DNA from: Methylophaga sp. | Lineage (GTDB): Bacteria; Pseudomonadota; Gammaproteobacteria; Nitrosococcales; Methylophagaceae | Direction: 5' to 3' | DNA length: 64,000 nucleotides | Assembly: GCA_026988435.1 (NCBI GenBank) | Contig: JALSLH010000009.1 | Span: forward strand, 1-64,000 | Shown here: piece by piece, positions 44,027 through 54,566 of the stretch | How the letters are laid out: each line of letters opens with the position of its first letter | Position numbering within the stretch: the stretch's first letter is position 1 | The notes under the pieces: model-generated | Told to the model about the DNA's origin: nothing | Databases searched by the model: none | What the model saw: only the letters and a program-made list of their open reading frames with translations | Position numbers and translations under genes: made by a program

Positions 44027-45314
44027 CTGACTCTTCTTTTACATTGCGTATTTGAGTGTCTATTTCAGGGATAGAATCGATTTCCTCTTTTGCTCTGATC
44101 CCCATGTCCAGAAAACGTTTACCACTTGGGATGACGTGTCGCTCTAAGGAGCCAACTGTTTTATTAAAACTATCTACAGTAGTGTTTAAGCTGGTGCCAA
44201 GTTTGGCTAAATGGCTGGTAAAAACATTTAAACGTTTATAGAGGCTTTCGCCCAACTCTCGAATCTCGATTGCATTATCAGCTAAGGCTTGTTGTTTCCA
44301 GCCATAAGATATCGTTCTCAGTAGCGCGATGAAATTGGTCGGCGTCGCTAAGATAATATTTTGTTGAATGGCATCTTCAAGTAGCTTTGGATCAAGTTCT
44401 AAAGCAGCCGAGAGAAAATGTTCTCCAGGAATAAAGAGCACTACAAATTCGGGCGATTGTGAAAATTCAGCCCAATAGTTTTTTGAAGCTAACTCTTTTA
44501 CCCGTTGGCGGATAATTTGAGCGTGGCGTTTTAATTCTTTTGTACGCACCGCATTTTCAGTTGCTTGCATCGCCGATAAATACGCATCCAGCGGCGTTTT
44601 TGCATCGACAATAATTTCTCGATTTTCTGGTAAACGAACAATCATATCAGGGCGAATACTGCCCGATTCAGTTACCGTATGTGTTTGTTCAAAAAAGTCA
44701 CAATGTGCCACCATGCCACTGAGTTCCGCTAGGCGACGTAAGGTCATTTCGCCCCATTGACCTCGCACTTCAGGGCGACGCAGTGCCTGCACTAAGTTTT
44801 GTGTTTCTTGTTGTAAACTTTGCTGACCTTGTGACATTTGTTCGATAGTGCTGCGAAGGTTGCCGTATGATTCTTTACGCTCTTTTTCGATTTCGTGAAT
44901 TTGTTTAGATGTATTTAACAAAGCATCATTAATCGGTTTAATTAATTGCTCAATTGCTTTTTCACGGCTTTGTAATTCAGCGTTAGCCTCACTTTGATGG
45001 CGTTTGAGATTTTCTTCAGCTAATTTCAAGAAGCTATTATTATTGCGGCTTAATGCTTCGTTTGATAATTGATTAAAGGTATTGGCAAGCTGACTATGAG
45101 TGAGATCAATAATTTCATCAAAACGGTCAATGGCTTGTTTTTCCAGTGATAATTTCATAGCGAGCTCAGTATTTGCTGTTGCCAACTTCCTAATTTTTCG
45201 TCCACGAATAAAAAATACAATGAGTGCACCGATTAAGGCGCTGGCAATTAATAAAATAATCAGTCCGTTTTGTTGTTGGGCGAACTGTTGAATTGAGGTG
45301 AAATCTAAATCCAT
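44019..45314 (-). CDS. rmuC: DNA recombination protein RmuC
   Basis: EVRGQWGEMTLRRLAELSGMVAHCDFFEQ; IIVDAKTPLDAYLSAM; FIPGEHFLSAALE. Confidence 0.94.
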   Translation of the reverse strand: MDLDFTSIQQFAQQQNGLIILLIASALIGALIVFFIRGRKIRKLATANTELAMKLSLEKQAIDRFDEIIDLTHSQLANTFNQLSNEALSRNNNSFLKLAEENLKRHQSEANAELQSREKAIEQLIKPINDALLNTSKQIHEIEKERKESYGNLRSTIEQMSQGQQSLQQETQNLVQALRRPEVRGQWGEMTLRRLAELSGMVAHCDFFEQTHTVTESGSIRPDMIVRLPENREIIVDAKTPLDAYLSAMQATENAVRTKELKRHAQIIRQRVKELASKNYWAEFSQSPEFVVLFIPGEHFLSAALELDPKLLEDAIQQNIILATPTNFIALLRTISYGWKQQALADNAIEIRELGESLYKRLNVFTSHLAKLGTSLNTTVDSFNKTVGSLERHVIPSGKRFLDMGIRAKEEIDSIPEIDTQIRNVKEESDV

Positions 45315-45970
45315 TGCAATATATCACGCGGGTGGTTAATGCTGGCATCGGCATGCCATTTCTCTGGTCGATCTTGCTCACTTAAATAACCGTAAAGTGC
45401 CGCAACTGTTCGCATATGGGCATTTTTTCCTGCCTCAATATCTCGGGCGGCATCGCCGATATAAATACATTGTTTAGGCGAAAGATTGATCACTTTACAA
45501 GCATGCAACATGGGCGCGGGATGAGGCTTGCTATGCGGGGTGGTGTCAGCACTAACAACGCAGGCAGCGCGATGAGTGAGGTTCAGTTTATCGACTAACG
45601 GATCGGTTAAGAAAGCCGGTTTATTAGTGATAATACCCCACGTGATCTCAGCCTGTTCTAGGGCTGTTAGAACCTCTTCCATGCCTTCAAAAAGGCATGT
45701 TTCTCTGGCGATATTATCTTGATACAGTTGTAAGAATCGCTGTTGAAGAGATGGGTAATCATCATGATTAGTTGAAATATCGAACCCCAAACCTAATAAA
45801 CCAGCACTACCGTGGCTGGCGACGGGACGAATCATGTCATAAGGCAGCGCTTCAAGTCCTTCTTGTTCCATTAAGCGAGTGAGTGCGAAGGCGAGATCAG
45901 GCGCGGTATCAACGAGGGTGCCATCAAGATCAAATAAAATAGCAGAAAATGGTTGCATATTTTTATCCAT
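45305..45970 (-). CDS. mupP: HAD-family phosphatase, phosphoglycolate phosphatase-like; MupP by context
   Basis: ILFDLDGTLVDTAPDLA; IRPVASHGSAGLLGLGF; YIGDAARDIEAGKNAHM; adjacent to ubiG as in Pseudomonas. Confidence 0.65.
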   Translation of the reverse strand: MDKNMQPFSAILFDLDGTLVDTAPDLAFALTRLMEQEGLEALPYDMIRPVASHGSAGLLGLGFDISTNHDDYPSLQQRFLQLYQDNIARETCLFEGMEEVLTALEQAEITWGIITNKPAFLTDPLVDKLNLTHRAACVVSADTTPHSKPHPAPMLHACKVINLSPKQCIYIGDAARDIEAGKNAHMRTVAALYGYLSEQDRPEKWHADASINHPRDILQWI

Positions 45971-45999
45971 AATACTTCAAAGTAAGGAGCTTACGGCTT

Positions 46000-46072
46000 C
46001 GTCATTCCGGCAGGCTGTTAGCCGGAATCTGAATATAAACAAGACTCCCGCTAAGCGCATGCGGGAGTGACG
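46000..46072. repeat. 73-bp palindromic dispersed repeat, copy B (inverted relative to copy A)
   Basis: cgtcattccggcaggctgttagccggaatc...caagactcccgctaagcgcatgcgggagtgacg. Confidence 0.85.
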
Positions 46073-46116
46073 GTGTTTTTGCATAGCCCCTAAATTTATT
46101 CCAGACATATTTGTCA

Positions 46117-46827
46117 TTAATCTAAAGCTTTGCGGCAATACATTAAATAATTCACTTTTACATCATCGCCTAATTTAAATGCCTTGCTGATGGGGTTATA
46201 GGTCATCCCCGTAATGTCTTGCACATCTAAACCGGCTTGACGACACCAAGCCGCCATTTCAGAGGGGCGAATAAAACGTTTGTAGTCATGCGTGCCTTTA
46301 GGCAACATTTTCATAATATATTCGGCGCCGAGCACAGCCAGTAAATAGGCTTTAGGGTGACGATTTAAAGTTGAAAAAAACAGATCGCCACCGGGCTTAA
46401 CTAGATCTGAACAAGCTTGAATAATGGAAACGGGATCAGGCACATGCTCCAACATTTCCATGCAAGTAACCACATCATATTGGCCCGTAGATTGCTCTGC
46501 TTTTTGTTCGGCCGTTATTTGTTGGTAATCAATAATTAATTCTGCTTCTAGTGCGTGTAATTTAGCAATATCTAGTGGCATCTTACCCATATCAATACCG
46601 GTTACATGAGCGCCACTTTTGGCGAGCGCTTCTGATAAAATTCCACCACCACAGCCGACATCAATAACGTGTTTATCATTAAGCTGACAACGTTGTTCGA
46701 TATAGCCTAAACGAATGGGATTCAGGTCATGTAGTGGTTTCGATTCGCCTTCAGTATCCCACCAACTGGTCGCTAAAGCCTCAAATTTAGCTACTTCTGC
46801 AGGATCGACGTTTGCTTGTGTTGTCAT
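46117..46827 (-). CDS. ubiG: Bifunctional 3-demethylubiquinone/2-polyprenyl-6-hydroxyphenol methyltransferase
   Basis: [72 protein letters not shown]. Confidence 0.96.
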   Translation of the reverse strand: MTTQANVDPAEVAKFEALATSWWDTEGESKPLHDLNPIRLGYIEQRCQLNDKHVIDVGCGGGILSEALAKSGAHVTGIDMGKMPLDIAKLHALEAELIIDYQQITAEQKAEQSTGQYDVVTCMEMLEHVPDPVSIIQACSDLVKPGGDLFFSTLNRHPKAYLLAVLGAEYIMKMLPKGTHDYKRFIRPSEMAAWCRQAGLDVQDITGMTYNPISKAFKLGDDVKVNYLMYCRKALD

Positions 46828-48146
46828 GAATCTGTCTGCCTTATTTTAGCTGCCCAATCTTGGGTGTTTTGGATTATCTTTGTTTGGTTTAGAGTTGTTA
46901 ATTGTCGATCTTTTAAGAGTTGTTTGCCATCGACCCACACATCAGTCACTTGATTTCGCCCCGTGGCATAAACCAATTGAGAAACTACGTCATAACAAGG
47001 CTGAGATTCAATATCACTGAAATCAACGGCGATAATATCGGCTGATTTTCCTTTTTCAAGTGAGCCGGTTTTATTTTCTAGGCCGAGCGCTTTAGCACCA
47101 TTAATCGTAGCCATTTCCAAGGCTTCATGTGCAGGAATCGCACTGGCATCTTGTGCCACAGCTTTAGCAAGTAACGCCGCTTGGCGAATTTCACCAAACA
47201 TATCTAAGTCATTATTTGATGCCGCACCATCAGTGCCTAGCGTGATATTAATGCCTTGTTGATCTAATTTGGCAACTGGGCAAAAACCACTGGCTAGTTT
47301 TAAGTTTGATTCAGGGCAATGAGCAATATGAACGCCGGCATCAGCACACCAAGCAATTTCTTGTTCAGTAAGTTGTGTCATGTGTACGGCAATAAGACGA
47401 GGAGACAAAAGACCAAGCGCTTTTAATCGCTCTAAAGGCCTAACGCCTATTTGTTCGACACTTTGTGTTGTTTCGCCAGCCGTTTCATGAATATGCATCG
47501 TGATAGGCACATCGAGCTCTTCGGCATTCATGATGATTCTTTCTAAAGCATTGTCAGATACGGTGTAAGGCGCGTGTGGAGCATAGTGCGTTGTAATGCG
47601 TGAATGATGACGGTAATGGTCGTGTAATTGCTGACCTTTGTGCAAATATTCTTCAACATTAGCAGCCCAAGCACTGGGGAAATCAATCACAATCATGCCA
47701 AGACTGGCCCGGATACCACTTTGATCGACTACACGTGCCGTCGCCTCTGGGAAAAAATACATATCATTAAAACAGGTCGTTCCACCCCGAATCATCTCAG
47801 CAATGGCTAGTTCTGAACCGGCCTCAACAAAGGCATCACTGACCCATTGTTTTTCAGCAGGCCAAATGTGGTCATTCAGCCATGTCATCAGCGGTAAATC
47901 ATCGGCAAGGCCGCGTAATAACGACATCGCCGCATGAGTATGATTATTAATAAGCCCGGGCATAATGCAATGATCATCGAATGTTTGTGTGGTGGTTGCC
48001 GTATATTTTACCTTCACTTTATCTTGAGGAAGCAAGGCTAGAATTTGCCCATCTTCTATTACCACAGAATGATGTTCTAAAACGGATTGCTTCGCATCAA
48101 CTGGAACTATCCAACGTGCATGTATAATAAGATCAACGTGTATCAT
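46824..48146 (-). CDS. mtaD: 5-methylthioadenosine/S-adenosylhomocysteine deaminase-type amidohydrolase
   Basis: [63 protein letters not shown]; context with mtnA and ubiG. Confidence 0.9.
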   Translation of the reverse strand: MIHVDLIIHARWIVPVDAKQSVLEHHSVVIEDGQILALLPQDKVKVKYTATTTQTFDDHCIMPGLINNHTHAAMSLLRGLADDLPLMTWLNDHIWPAEKQWVSDAFVEAGSELAIAEMIRGGTTCFNDMYFFPEATARVVDQSGIRASLGMIVIDFPSAWAANVEEYLHKGQQLHDHYRHHSRITTHYAPHAPYTVSDNALERIIMNAEELDVPITMHIHETAGETTQSVEQIGVRPLERLKALGLLSPRLIAVHMTQLTEQEIAWCADAGVHIAHCPESNLKLASGFCPVAKLDQQGINITLGTDGAASNNDLDMFGEIRQAALLAKAVAQDASAIPAHEALEMATINGAKALGLENKTGSLEKGKSADIIAVDFSDIESQPCYDVVSQLVYATGRNQVTDVWVDGKQLLKDRQLTTLNQTKIIQNTQDWAAKIRQTDS

Positions 48147-48182
48147 GGTTATGGATTATACCTGTTAATAATAGGAAAAAGT

Positions 48183-49214
48183 ATGGATTCAATTCAACCG
48201 ATAGATTGGCGCGATAATACGCTTTTTTTATTGGATCAGAGAGTGTTGCCGAATCAACAAAACTGGGTGCAATATCAACACGCAGCTGATATTGCCAATG
48301 CCATTTCCAATATGGTTGTGCGTGGTGCACCTGCTATTGGAATTACTGCTGCTTATGCTGTTGTGCTGGCGGCGAGGGATGCATGGAATAATAAAGGTAA
48401 AGGGTGGAAAAAGGCCATGGTTGAACCTTTAGCATTATTAGCCAAATCTCGTCCCACGGCTGTGAATTTGCATTGGGCAATTGAACGGATGACCATCTGC
48501 TATCTCGATTTAGACAATGAACAATCACCCGAAAGTGCATTGCTACTAGAAGCAAAACACATTCATAATGAAGATGTTACGGCTAATCATAAGATGGGGA
48601 AATTGGGTGCAGATCTGATTGATGATAACAGCATGGTGATCACACACTGCAATGCCGGCGCATTAGCGACGGGCGGTTTTGGCACGGCATTGGGCGTGAT
48701 CCGGCAAGGGTTTGTTGAGGGTAAAATAAAACATGTTTATGCAGATGAAACCCGACCTTGGTTGCAGGGTGCACGATTAACAGCGTGGGAATTGCAACAA
48801 GATAATATTCCTGTGACATTGCAAGCTGATGGTGCGGCGGCGGCATTAATGGCGACAGGTGTTGTGGACTGGATCATTGTCGGAGCAGATCGCATCACTG
48901 CCAATGGCGATGTTGCCAATAAAATTGGTACTTATATGCTAGCAATCTTAGCGAAATATCATAATGTGAAAATGATGGTGGTTGCGCCGACATCTACAAT
49001 AGATTGGGAATTACATGATGGTGATGAAATTCCAATTGAACAGCGTTCAGAGCAAGAAGTCACTGAAATTAATGGTCATCAAATTGCCCCTGAAGGTGTA
49101 CCAGCACTGAACCCTGCATTTGATGTGACGCCAGCTAGTTTAATTGATGCCATTGTCACCGAAGCTGGTGTAGTATTATCACCATCATTAAAAAACATGA
49201 GGACATTAAAATGA
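48183..49214 (+). CDS. mtnA: S-methyl-5-thioribose-1-phosphate isomerase
   Basis: MVVRGAPAIGITAAYAVVLAA; THCNAGALATGGFGTALGVIR; ADETRPWLQGARLTAWEL. Start at MDSIQPIDWR (ORF opens at 48087). Confidence 0.94.
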   Translation: MDSIQPIDWRDNTLFLLDQRVLPNQQNWVQYQHAADIANAISNMVVRGAPAIGITAAYAVVLAARDAWNNKGKGWKKAMVEPLALLAKSRPTAVNLHWAIERMTICYLDLDNEQSPESALLLEAKHIHNEDVTANHKMGKLGADLIDDNSMVITHCNAGALATGGFGTALGVIRQGFVEGKIKHVYADETRPWLQGARLTAWELQQDNIPVTLQADGAAAALMATGVVDWIIVGADRITANGDVANKIGTYMLAILAKYHNVKMMVVAPTSTIDWELHDGDEIPIEQRSEQEVTEINGHQIAPEGVPALNPAFDVTPASLIDAIVTEAGVVLSPSLKNMRTLK

Positions 49215-49885
49215 CAAAAACAGCATTAGTTACCGGCAGTAACCGTGGTATCGGACTAGAAATGTGCACGCAATTAAAACAGCGTGGTTTTAAAGTTATC
49301 GCTACCTGCCGAAAAGCATCGCCAGCATTGAATGATTTAGGTGTTGAAGTGATTGAAAATGTCGAAGTTAGCGATCCTAAAAGTTTGGCAACATTAGTAG
49401 ATACATTAGCAGGGCGACAAATTGACTGGCTCATTAATAATGCCGGCATCGCCGATGGTATTGCTATGGATGAGCTTAATGAGCAGACCATTGCCAGTTG
49501 CAAACGTATGTATGAAGTGAACAGCTTAGGGCCATTATTGACAACGCAAGCCTTAGTCGGCAATTTAACTGAAGGCAGCAAGGTCGGTATTATCACTAGC
49601 AGAATGGGTTCGATCGATGATAATGATTCGGGTGGTAGCTACGGTTATCGTATGTCGAAAGCAGCAGTCAATGCCGCAGGTAAATCATTGTCTATTGATT
49701 TAAAACCTAAAGGTATCGCCGTTGCGATTTTGCATCCGGGTTGGGTAAGAACTGATATGACAGGACATAATGGTTTAATTGATACCGATGAATCTGCATC
49801 GGGCTTATTACAGCGTATGGAAGAGTTAACGCTAGAAACGAGCGGGTCATTTTGGCATACCAATGGTGACTTGCTACCTTGGTAA
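49211..49885 (+). CDS. Short-chain dehydrogenase/reductase
   Basis: ALVTGSNRGIGLEMCTQLKQRG; LINNAGIADG; YGYRMSKAAVNAAGKSLS. Confidence 0.9.
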   Translation: MTKTALVTGSNRGIGLEMCTQLKQRGFKVIATCRKASPALNDLGVEVIENVEVSDPKSLATLVDTLAGRQIDWLINNAGIADGIAMDELNEQTIASCKRMYEVNSLGPLLTTQALVGNLTEGSKVGIITSRMGSIDDNDSGGSYGYRMSKAAVNAAGKSLSIDLKPKGIAVAILHPGWVRTDMTGHNGLIDTDESASGLLQRMEELTLETSGSFWHTNGDLLPW

Positions 49886-50784
49886 GTTATCCTAAACTAT
49901 CGAAAGAACAGCAGATTACATTGCCCGAACTGATTCGCGCAACACCCTTGCCATCGCTTTATGATGATAGCACCCATCAGCTATGGGACTGCGAGACTAA
50001 ACAAGGTGATCTGATATTAAAAGTTTGCAATAAGAGGAATGTGAAGCAGTCAAGCTTTTGGCAAGGCATGAACACTTTGTTTGCTGTTGATTTGACAAAG
50101 CAATTGGGTGAATTTCAATCGGTCTATACTAAAGTAGCTAAATTTGGTTTGCTAAACATTCCTGACTATATTGCTTCAAGTTCTATTGCAGAAAAAGGTC
50201 CAGCATTTATTGCCTGTAAAAAACTGGCGGGTTCGATGGTGATGCCTACAGATATCAATAAGGGGATGGTAAGACAACTAGCCGGACATATTGCCGTGTT
50301 GCATCAACATCAGCAAAAGAGTTGGGGGCAAATCAGTCATCCTAAATTTGATGCAATACAGTGGCCAAGTCGTTTGCAAAACAGTTTAATTCAGTTGGCA
50401 AAAGATAATCATGCTATTCCAATTAAGTTATTAGATGAAGTCGTGGAGCAAGCAGGAAAGATAAAGGTGGAGAATTTTGTGCCAGTGATGGTTGATTTAC
50501 GTTGGGATCAATTTTTACAACAAGATGGAATAATAAATGCACTGGTAGATTTAGATGCCTTTGTTTTTGCTCCTAGAGAACTAGAATGGGTTCTATTAGA
50601 GTATTTACTCGATCAACAGCAAATGAGTGAGTTTTGTAAAGCGTACCAACAAATAGTAACAGCTCCTGATTTATCTCAGGTAAGAAAACCGTACCGTTTA
50701 TTATTATTTCTAATGAATGTATTAGGTGCAAAGAGTATTGAACAATGGATGTTGTCGCCCGAATTATGTGATAATCATCAGTGA
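49879..50784 (+). CDS. APH/choline-kinase-like protein with atypical catalytic loop
   Basis: 301 aa; APH-like layout; catalytic region VMVDLRWDQFLQQDGIINALVDLDAFVFAPRELEWVLLEYLL. Confidence 0.5.
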   Translation: MVSYPKLSKEQQITLPELIRATPLPSLYDDSTHQLWDCETKQGDLILKVCNKRNVKQSSFWQGMNTLFAVDLTKQLGEFQSVYTKVAKFGLLNIPDYIASSSIAEKGPAFIACKKLAGSMVMPTDINKGMVRQLAGHIAVLHQHQQKSWGQISHPKFDAIQWPSRLQNSLIQLAKDNHAIPIKLLDEVVEQAGKIKVENFVPVMVDLRWDQFLQQDGIINALVDLDAFVFAPRELEWVLLEYLLDQQQMSEFCKAYQQIVTAPDLSQVRKPYRLLLFLMNVLGAKSIEQWMLSPELCDNHQ

Positions 50785-50827
50785 CAGGGCTTTTTTTAGT
50801 GCTAAGAAAAATAAGGAGTATCTTTGT

Positions 50828-51331
50828 ATGTCTATTTTCTCATGGTTATTTGGAAAAAAGGATGAGGTACAGCAGGAAACGATTATAGAGCCGACTACGG
50901 GCAATAATCCAATACGATTTCGTCCTGAATTGGTTGAAAAGTTAATTAATGATCATCGTGAAATTGTCGTTATTTACAGTGAAATGAATGATCTATTTGC
51001 TAAAAAAGATTATGGTCAAATTGGGCTTAAGGTTAATGAATTTAAAAGGAAACTACAGGGACATGTTATTGTCGAAAACGTCCAGTTTTATACCTATCTT
51101 GAAAATAAACTCCGTCACGACCCAACAAATCTAGAATTTATTCGTGATGTACGTAAGGAAATGAATGGTATCGCGCATGCGGTCGTTCAATTTGCACGCA
51201 AATATGAAAAAGTTGGATTTAGCGCCCAAGTCATTGAAGAGTTTTCCAAGGATCTAGCCGGAATAGGTGACGTCTTGACCCAGCGAGTAGAAATGGAAGA
51301 ATCACAACTTTATAGTTTGTATGAGCAATAA
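50828..51331 (+). CDS. Hemerythrin-like HHE domain protein
   Basis: LVEKLINDHREIVVIYSEMNDLFA; KLQGHVIVENVQFYTYLE. Start at MSIFSWLFGKK (ORF opens at 50726). Confidence 0.65.
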   Translation: MSIFSWLFGKKDEVQQETIIEPTTGNNPIRFRPELVEKLINDHREIVVIYSEMNDLFAKKDYGQIGLKVNEFKRKLQGHVIVENVQFYTYLENKLRHDPTNLEFIRDVRKEMNGIAHAVVQFARKYEKVGFSAQVIEEFSKDLAGIGDVLTQRVEMEESQLYSLYEQ

Positions 51332-51333
51332 AA

Positions 51334-51951
51334 CTAGTATTGTCGATAACGTTTTTGCCAGCTGATAAACCCTATTATCGCTAAAACAAAATATAAACTG
51401 AACATAACCACGGTGGCATAAAAGCCATTTTGAACATACAACACAATAGCCGCGGAGTTGATAACAATCCAGTAAAGCCAATTTTGTAGTACTTTTTTAG
51501 CCATCAACCAAGTGTTCATCACTGAAAACACCGTGACCCCAGCATCGAGATAGGGGCTTTTTGATAGTTGATAATAACTAAGATAGATACCTACCGCAAT
51601 GGTTAAAAAAGCACCCAAAATTATAAATTCTATTTGTGACAGTAACGACCAGCTGGTGATGGCTAAATTATCTTCTACATTGCCGTGTTTTTTCCAAAGC
51701 AGATAACCATAGACTGCCATGCCCATATAATAGAAATTGAGCAGGGCTTGCATGGGAAGTTGGCCTTCCCAAAATAGAATGGTGTAGATGACTGTGCTGA
51801 CAAAGGCAAAAGGCCAGCACCATTGTGATTCGCGTGCGGCCAAAATGACATAGGCAATGCCAAGGGCAGCTGCAAAGCTCTCCCAGCCAGACATGGCTGA
51901 GAGGGCATTGATAATAGTATTAAACAAATCAGAGTTAAACATCGACCACAT
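51334..51951 (-). CDS. pnuT: PnuC-family transporter, likely thiamine (PnuT)
   Basis: GWESFAAALGIAYVILAARESQWCWPFAFVSTVIYTILFWEGQL; operon with TPP-riboswitch-controlled TonB receptor. Confidence 0.88.
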   Translation of the reverse strand: MWSMFNSDLFNTIINALSAMSGWESFAAALGIAYVILAARESQWCWPFAFVSTVIYTILFWEGQLPMQALLNFYYMGMAVYGYLLWKKHGNVEDNLAITSWSLLSQIEFIILGAFLTIAVGIYLSYYQLSKSPYLDAGVTVFSVMNTWLMAKKVLQNWLYWIVINSAAIVLYVQNGFYATVVMFSLYFVLAIIGFISWQKRYRQY

Positions 51952-52195
51952 CAGCGCGATCGCTACCCACCATTTTCAAGACAAAGACCGATTCAGGTAT
52001 AGCATCGAATACAGCTTCGATTTCATCATCTAAACAATCCATCACATCGTGGTATTCACCGAATACTTGGGTGCTTAGGCTGTTTCTTTTAACGATAAGA
52101 TTCGGGTTGTTCTCTAGCTTAAGAATAAACGTCAAAATGGGTTCAACGTAATTTTCATTTAATGGGTATAGGCTTATATCTACTGAAATTCTCAT
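51935..52195 (-). CDS. YkoF/MTH1187-like thiamine-binding small protein
   Basis: MRISVDISLYPLNENYVEPILTFILKLENNPNLIVKRNSLSTQVFGEYHDVMDCLDDEIEAVF; operon context. Confidence 0.72.
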   Translation of the reverse strand: MRISVDISLYPLNENYVEPILTFILKLENNPNLIVKRNSLSTQVFGEYHDVMDCLDDEIEAVFDAIPESVFVLKMVGSDRADVVDV

Positions 52196-52252
52196 GGATT
52201 GTCCTTTTTTAATCTGCCCCCCCTAGCAAGGGAAGGATAATAAGTTGAATGA

Positions 52253-54337
52253 TCAATAATCGTAGCTTACAGATAAGCCGATAATACGCGGCTCGCCTTT
52301 TTGAACATAAGTTTCCGTTGTGTAACCATTGCCCGGGTTATTACCAAAGCTGCCAAATCCACGAACGGCATACTCTTTATCAAATAGATTTCTACCCCAT
52401 AGATTAATTCTCCATGACTTTATTGCGTATTCAATGCTGGCATTGACTAAGGCATAAGAATTTGATTTAGCATTGTGGCGGTTAGAAAAATAAAATTCAT
52501 CTTTACCTTCGATATTAGCTCGTGCTGTCCAGTTTTGACCAATATAGACTTCTGTACCCGCTGCAAATTGGTAATTAGGTGCGTGGGCTTGCCGACGACC
52601 ATTTACATCAAGAGAACCTGGTTTTGGATTGTCAAATTCATCGAATGTGGCACGTAATAAACCGACATTGGCAAATAAACGCCAATCTGAATTCACTAGC
52701 CAATCGACCTCTGCTTCTAGACCGATATTTTTACCTTTAGCCGCATTGCTTAAATAATCAACAAACTCGGTACTGAGATCAGGACGAACCGTTAATAGTG
52801 AACTTTTAACTTGCTGGTCTTTACGCTTGGCATAAAAGACAGATAGGTTTGTTTTTAACGCACCATCAAGCCAGAGAGATTTTATTCCTGCTTCTAAGTT
52901 CCACAGATATTCTGTATCAAAATCACGCGCATTGGTGGGCAATGTGCCATCAGTATTTACGCCACCGGCTTTATAGCCACGCGATAAACTGGTGTAAAGC
53001 ATTTGGTCATTATTAACCTGATAATTGAAACCTAGTTTTCCACCATAAAGTGTTTCATCAGAATCAATATTAAGGTTTTCAGAATCTTTATAATCTGCAT
53101 TCCAATACTCAATACGTAAGCCAGTAATCATCGTTAACTTATCTGATAAACCAGTATCTAACTGACCAAATAAGGCGGTGTTTTTAGTGTCGTATGAGCT
53201 AGTGAATACTGATGATAAATAGGTGTAATTACGCTCTAAGTCTTCATCTTGTTGTGCATGGTATACACCCACCAACCAGTCTGTAGAATTATTAAAAATA
53301 CGACCCTCTTTATTAGAGAGCAAGCGGAACTCAATAGAATTATTATCTCGGTCACGCTTATATTCATCAAATGAGCTATATGGAAAAAGGCTTGCATCAA
53401 ATTGACCATTGTATGACCAATCTTCATCATAGCTATACTCAAGATCAGATTTAGAATGGGTCGCTATACTTTCAAGTCGAATAGCGGTTGAAATATCCCA
53501 ATCAGTCCGCAGTGAGAAGGCATTGGTCTTTTGTGCATCTGTGCCCGGTTCGTCTGATAGTGTGTTTCTGCTATTGTCGAAGGTAAAGGCATCGTATCTA
53601 TTATCTATATTAAGGTGAAGATATTTTAAGGATACCGTTAAGTTATCAGAGGCTAGCCACTTTAAGCTGGTTCTAATGGTTGTTTCATCACGATTATTGG
53701 TGTTGTCACGATGAAGGTATTTATTTTTAATGTAACCATCAGATTTATTGCTGTGTAATGCGATACGTCCTAAAAGTGTGTTATCGATAAGTGGACCACC
53801 CACAGCAAGACCAATACTACGCGTGTCATATTTTGCAAGTGTTGATTCAAAATGAATATCAAGATCATTGGTGGGCTCTTTGCTTTGTAGGTTAATTACA
53901 CCTGCAAGAGCATTGGCACCAAAACGTGTACCTTGAGGGCCACGTAAAATTTCAATATGGTCAATATCAAATAAGGTTGCTGAGCCACCACTGCGGCTAA
54001 AATCCATATCATCAATGATCAGACCAACCGAAGGGTTGAGTGGCGATTTAAATTGGCTGCGTTCGCCCATACCACGAATTTGAAAATAATGTGCACGTGA
54101 GCCACCATTAGACATATTTACATTGGGTGCCATATTTAATACATCTTCAATATGTTGGGCTGAACGTGCCTGAATAGCATCTTCGTCAATACGAGTAATG
54201 CTGGTAGGTGTTTTTTGAATTTCAGACGGACGGAAGTCTGAATTAACGACAATGGGCTCAAATGTGGCCGTATCATTTGCAAATGCATTTGCTGAAAGTA
54301 ATGCTGCAAGAACAGCAGGTATAGATTTTAACTTCAT
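52253..54337 (-). CDS. TonB-dependent outer-membrane receptor, predicted thiamine uptake
   Basis: Plug domain IHRGP-like EILRGPQGTRFGANALAGVINLQSKEP; barrel; downstream of TPP riboswitch. Confidence 0.92.
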   Translation of the reverse strand: MKLKSIPAVLAALLSANAFANDTATFEPIVVNSDFRPSEIQKTPTSITRIDEDAIQARSAQHIEDVLNMAPNVNMSNGGSRAHYFQIRGMGERSQFKSPLNPSVGLIIDDMDFSRSGGSATLFDIDHIEILRGPQGTRFGANALAGVINLQSKEPTNDLDIHFESTLAKYDTRSIGLAVGGPLIDNTLLGRIALHSNKSDGYIKNKYLHRDNTNNRDETTIRTSLKWLASDNLTVSLKYLHLNIDNRYDAFTFDNSRNTLSDEPGTDAQKTNAFSLRTDWDISTAIRLESIATHSKSDLEYSYDEDWSYNGQFDASLFPYSSFDEYKRDRDNNSIEFRLLSNKEGRIFNNSTDWLVGVYHAQQDEDLERNYTYLSSVFTSSYDTKNTALFGQLDTGLSDKLTMITGLRIEYWNADYKDSENLNIDSDETLYGGKLGFNYQVNNDQMLYTSLSRGYKAGGVNTDGTLPTNARDFDTEYLWNLEAGIKSLWLDGALKTNLSVFYAKRKDQQVKSSLLTVRPDLSTEFVDYLSNAAKGKNIGLEAEVDWLVNSDWRLFANVGLLRATFDEFDNPKPGSLDVNGRRQAHAPNYQFAAGTEVYIGQNWTARANIEGKDEFYFSNRHNAKSNSYALVNASIEYAIKSWRINLWGRNLFDKEYAVRGFGSFGNNPGNGYTTETYVQKGEPRIIGLSVSYDY

Positions 54338-54408
54338 GAGTATCCTTTTTAATATATAAAAAGGACAGGGGATAACGTGTTAGCGCTTGTAAAGGAGCAT
54401 GTATGTTT

Positions 54409-54507
54409 CACCGCCTGTCCCTACGCCAGTATTAACTGGATCAGGTTCATAGGGTTCTTTCTTAATTAGAAAGTCTCAGGCAACTTTATATTGGCGCCAC
54501 CCCTAGG
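54409..54507 (-). promoter_or_regulatory. TPP (THI-box) riboswitch
   Basis: Minus strand ctaggggtggcgcc...gcctgagactttc...gaaagaaccctatgaacctgatccagttaatactggcgtagggacaggcgg matches the TPP consensus (GGGGUG, CUGAGA, ACCC, GAACCUGAUC..GUUAAUAC..GCGUAGGGA). Confidence 0.97.
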
Positions 54508-54566
54508 CTTGAATTTGATGTGAATCTTATCAAATTCAGGTGAAATTATACGGTAAAGAGGTGTTT

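Noticed and set aside
48133-48919. Antisense ORFs in mtnA
   Set aside because: Shadow ORFs opposite a conserved enzyme gene.
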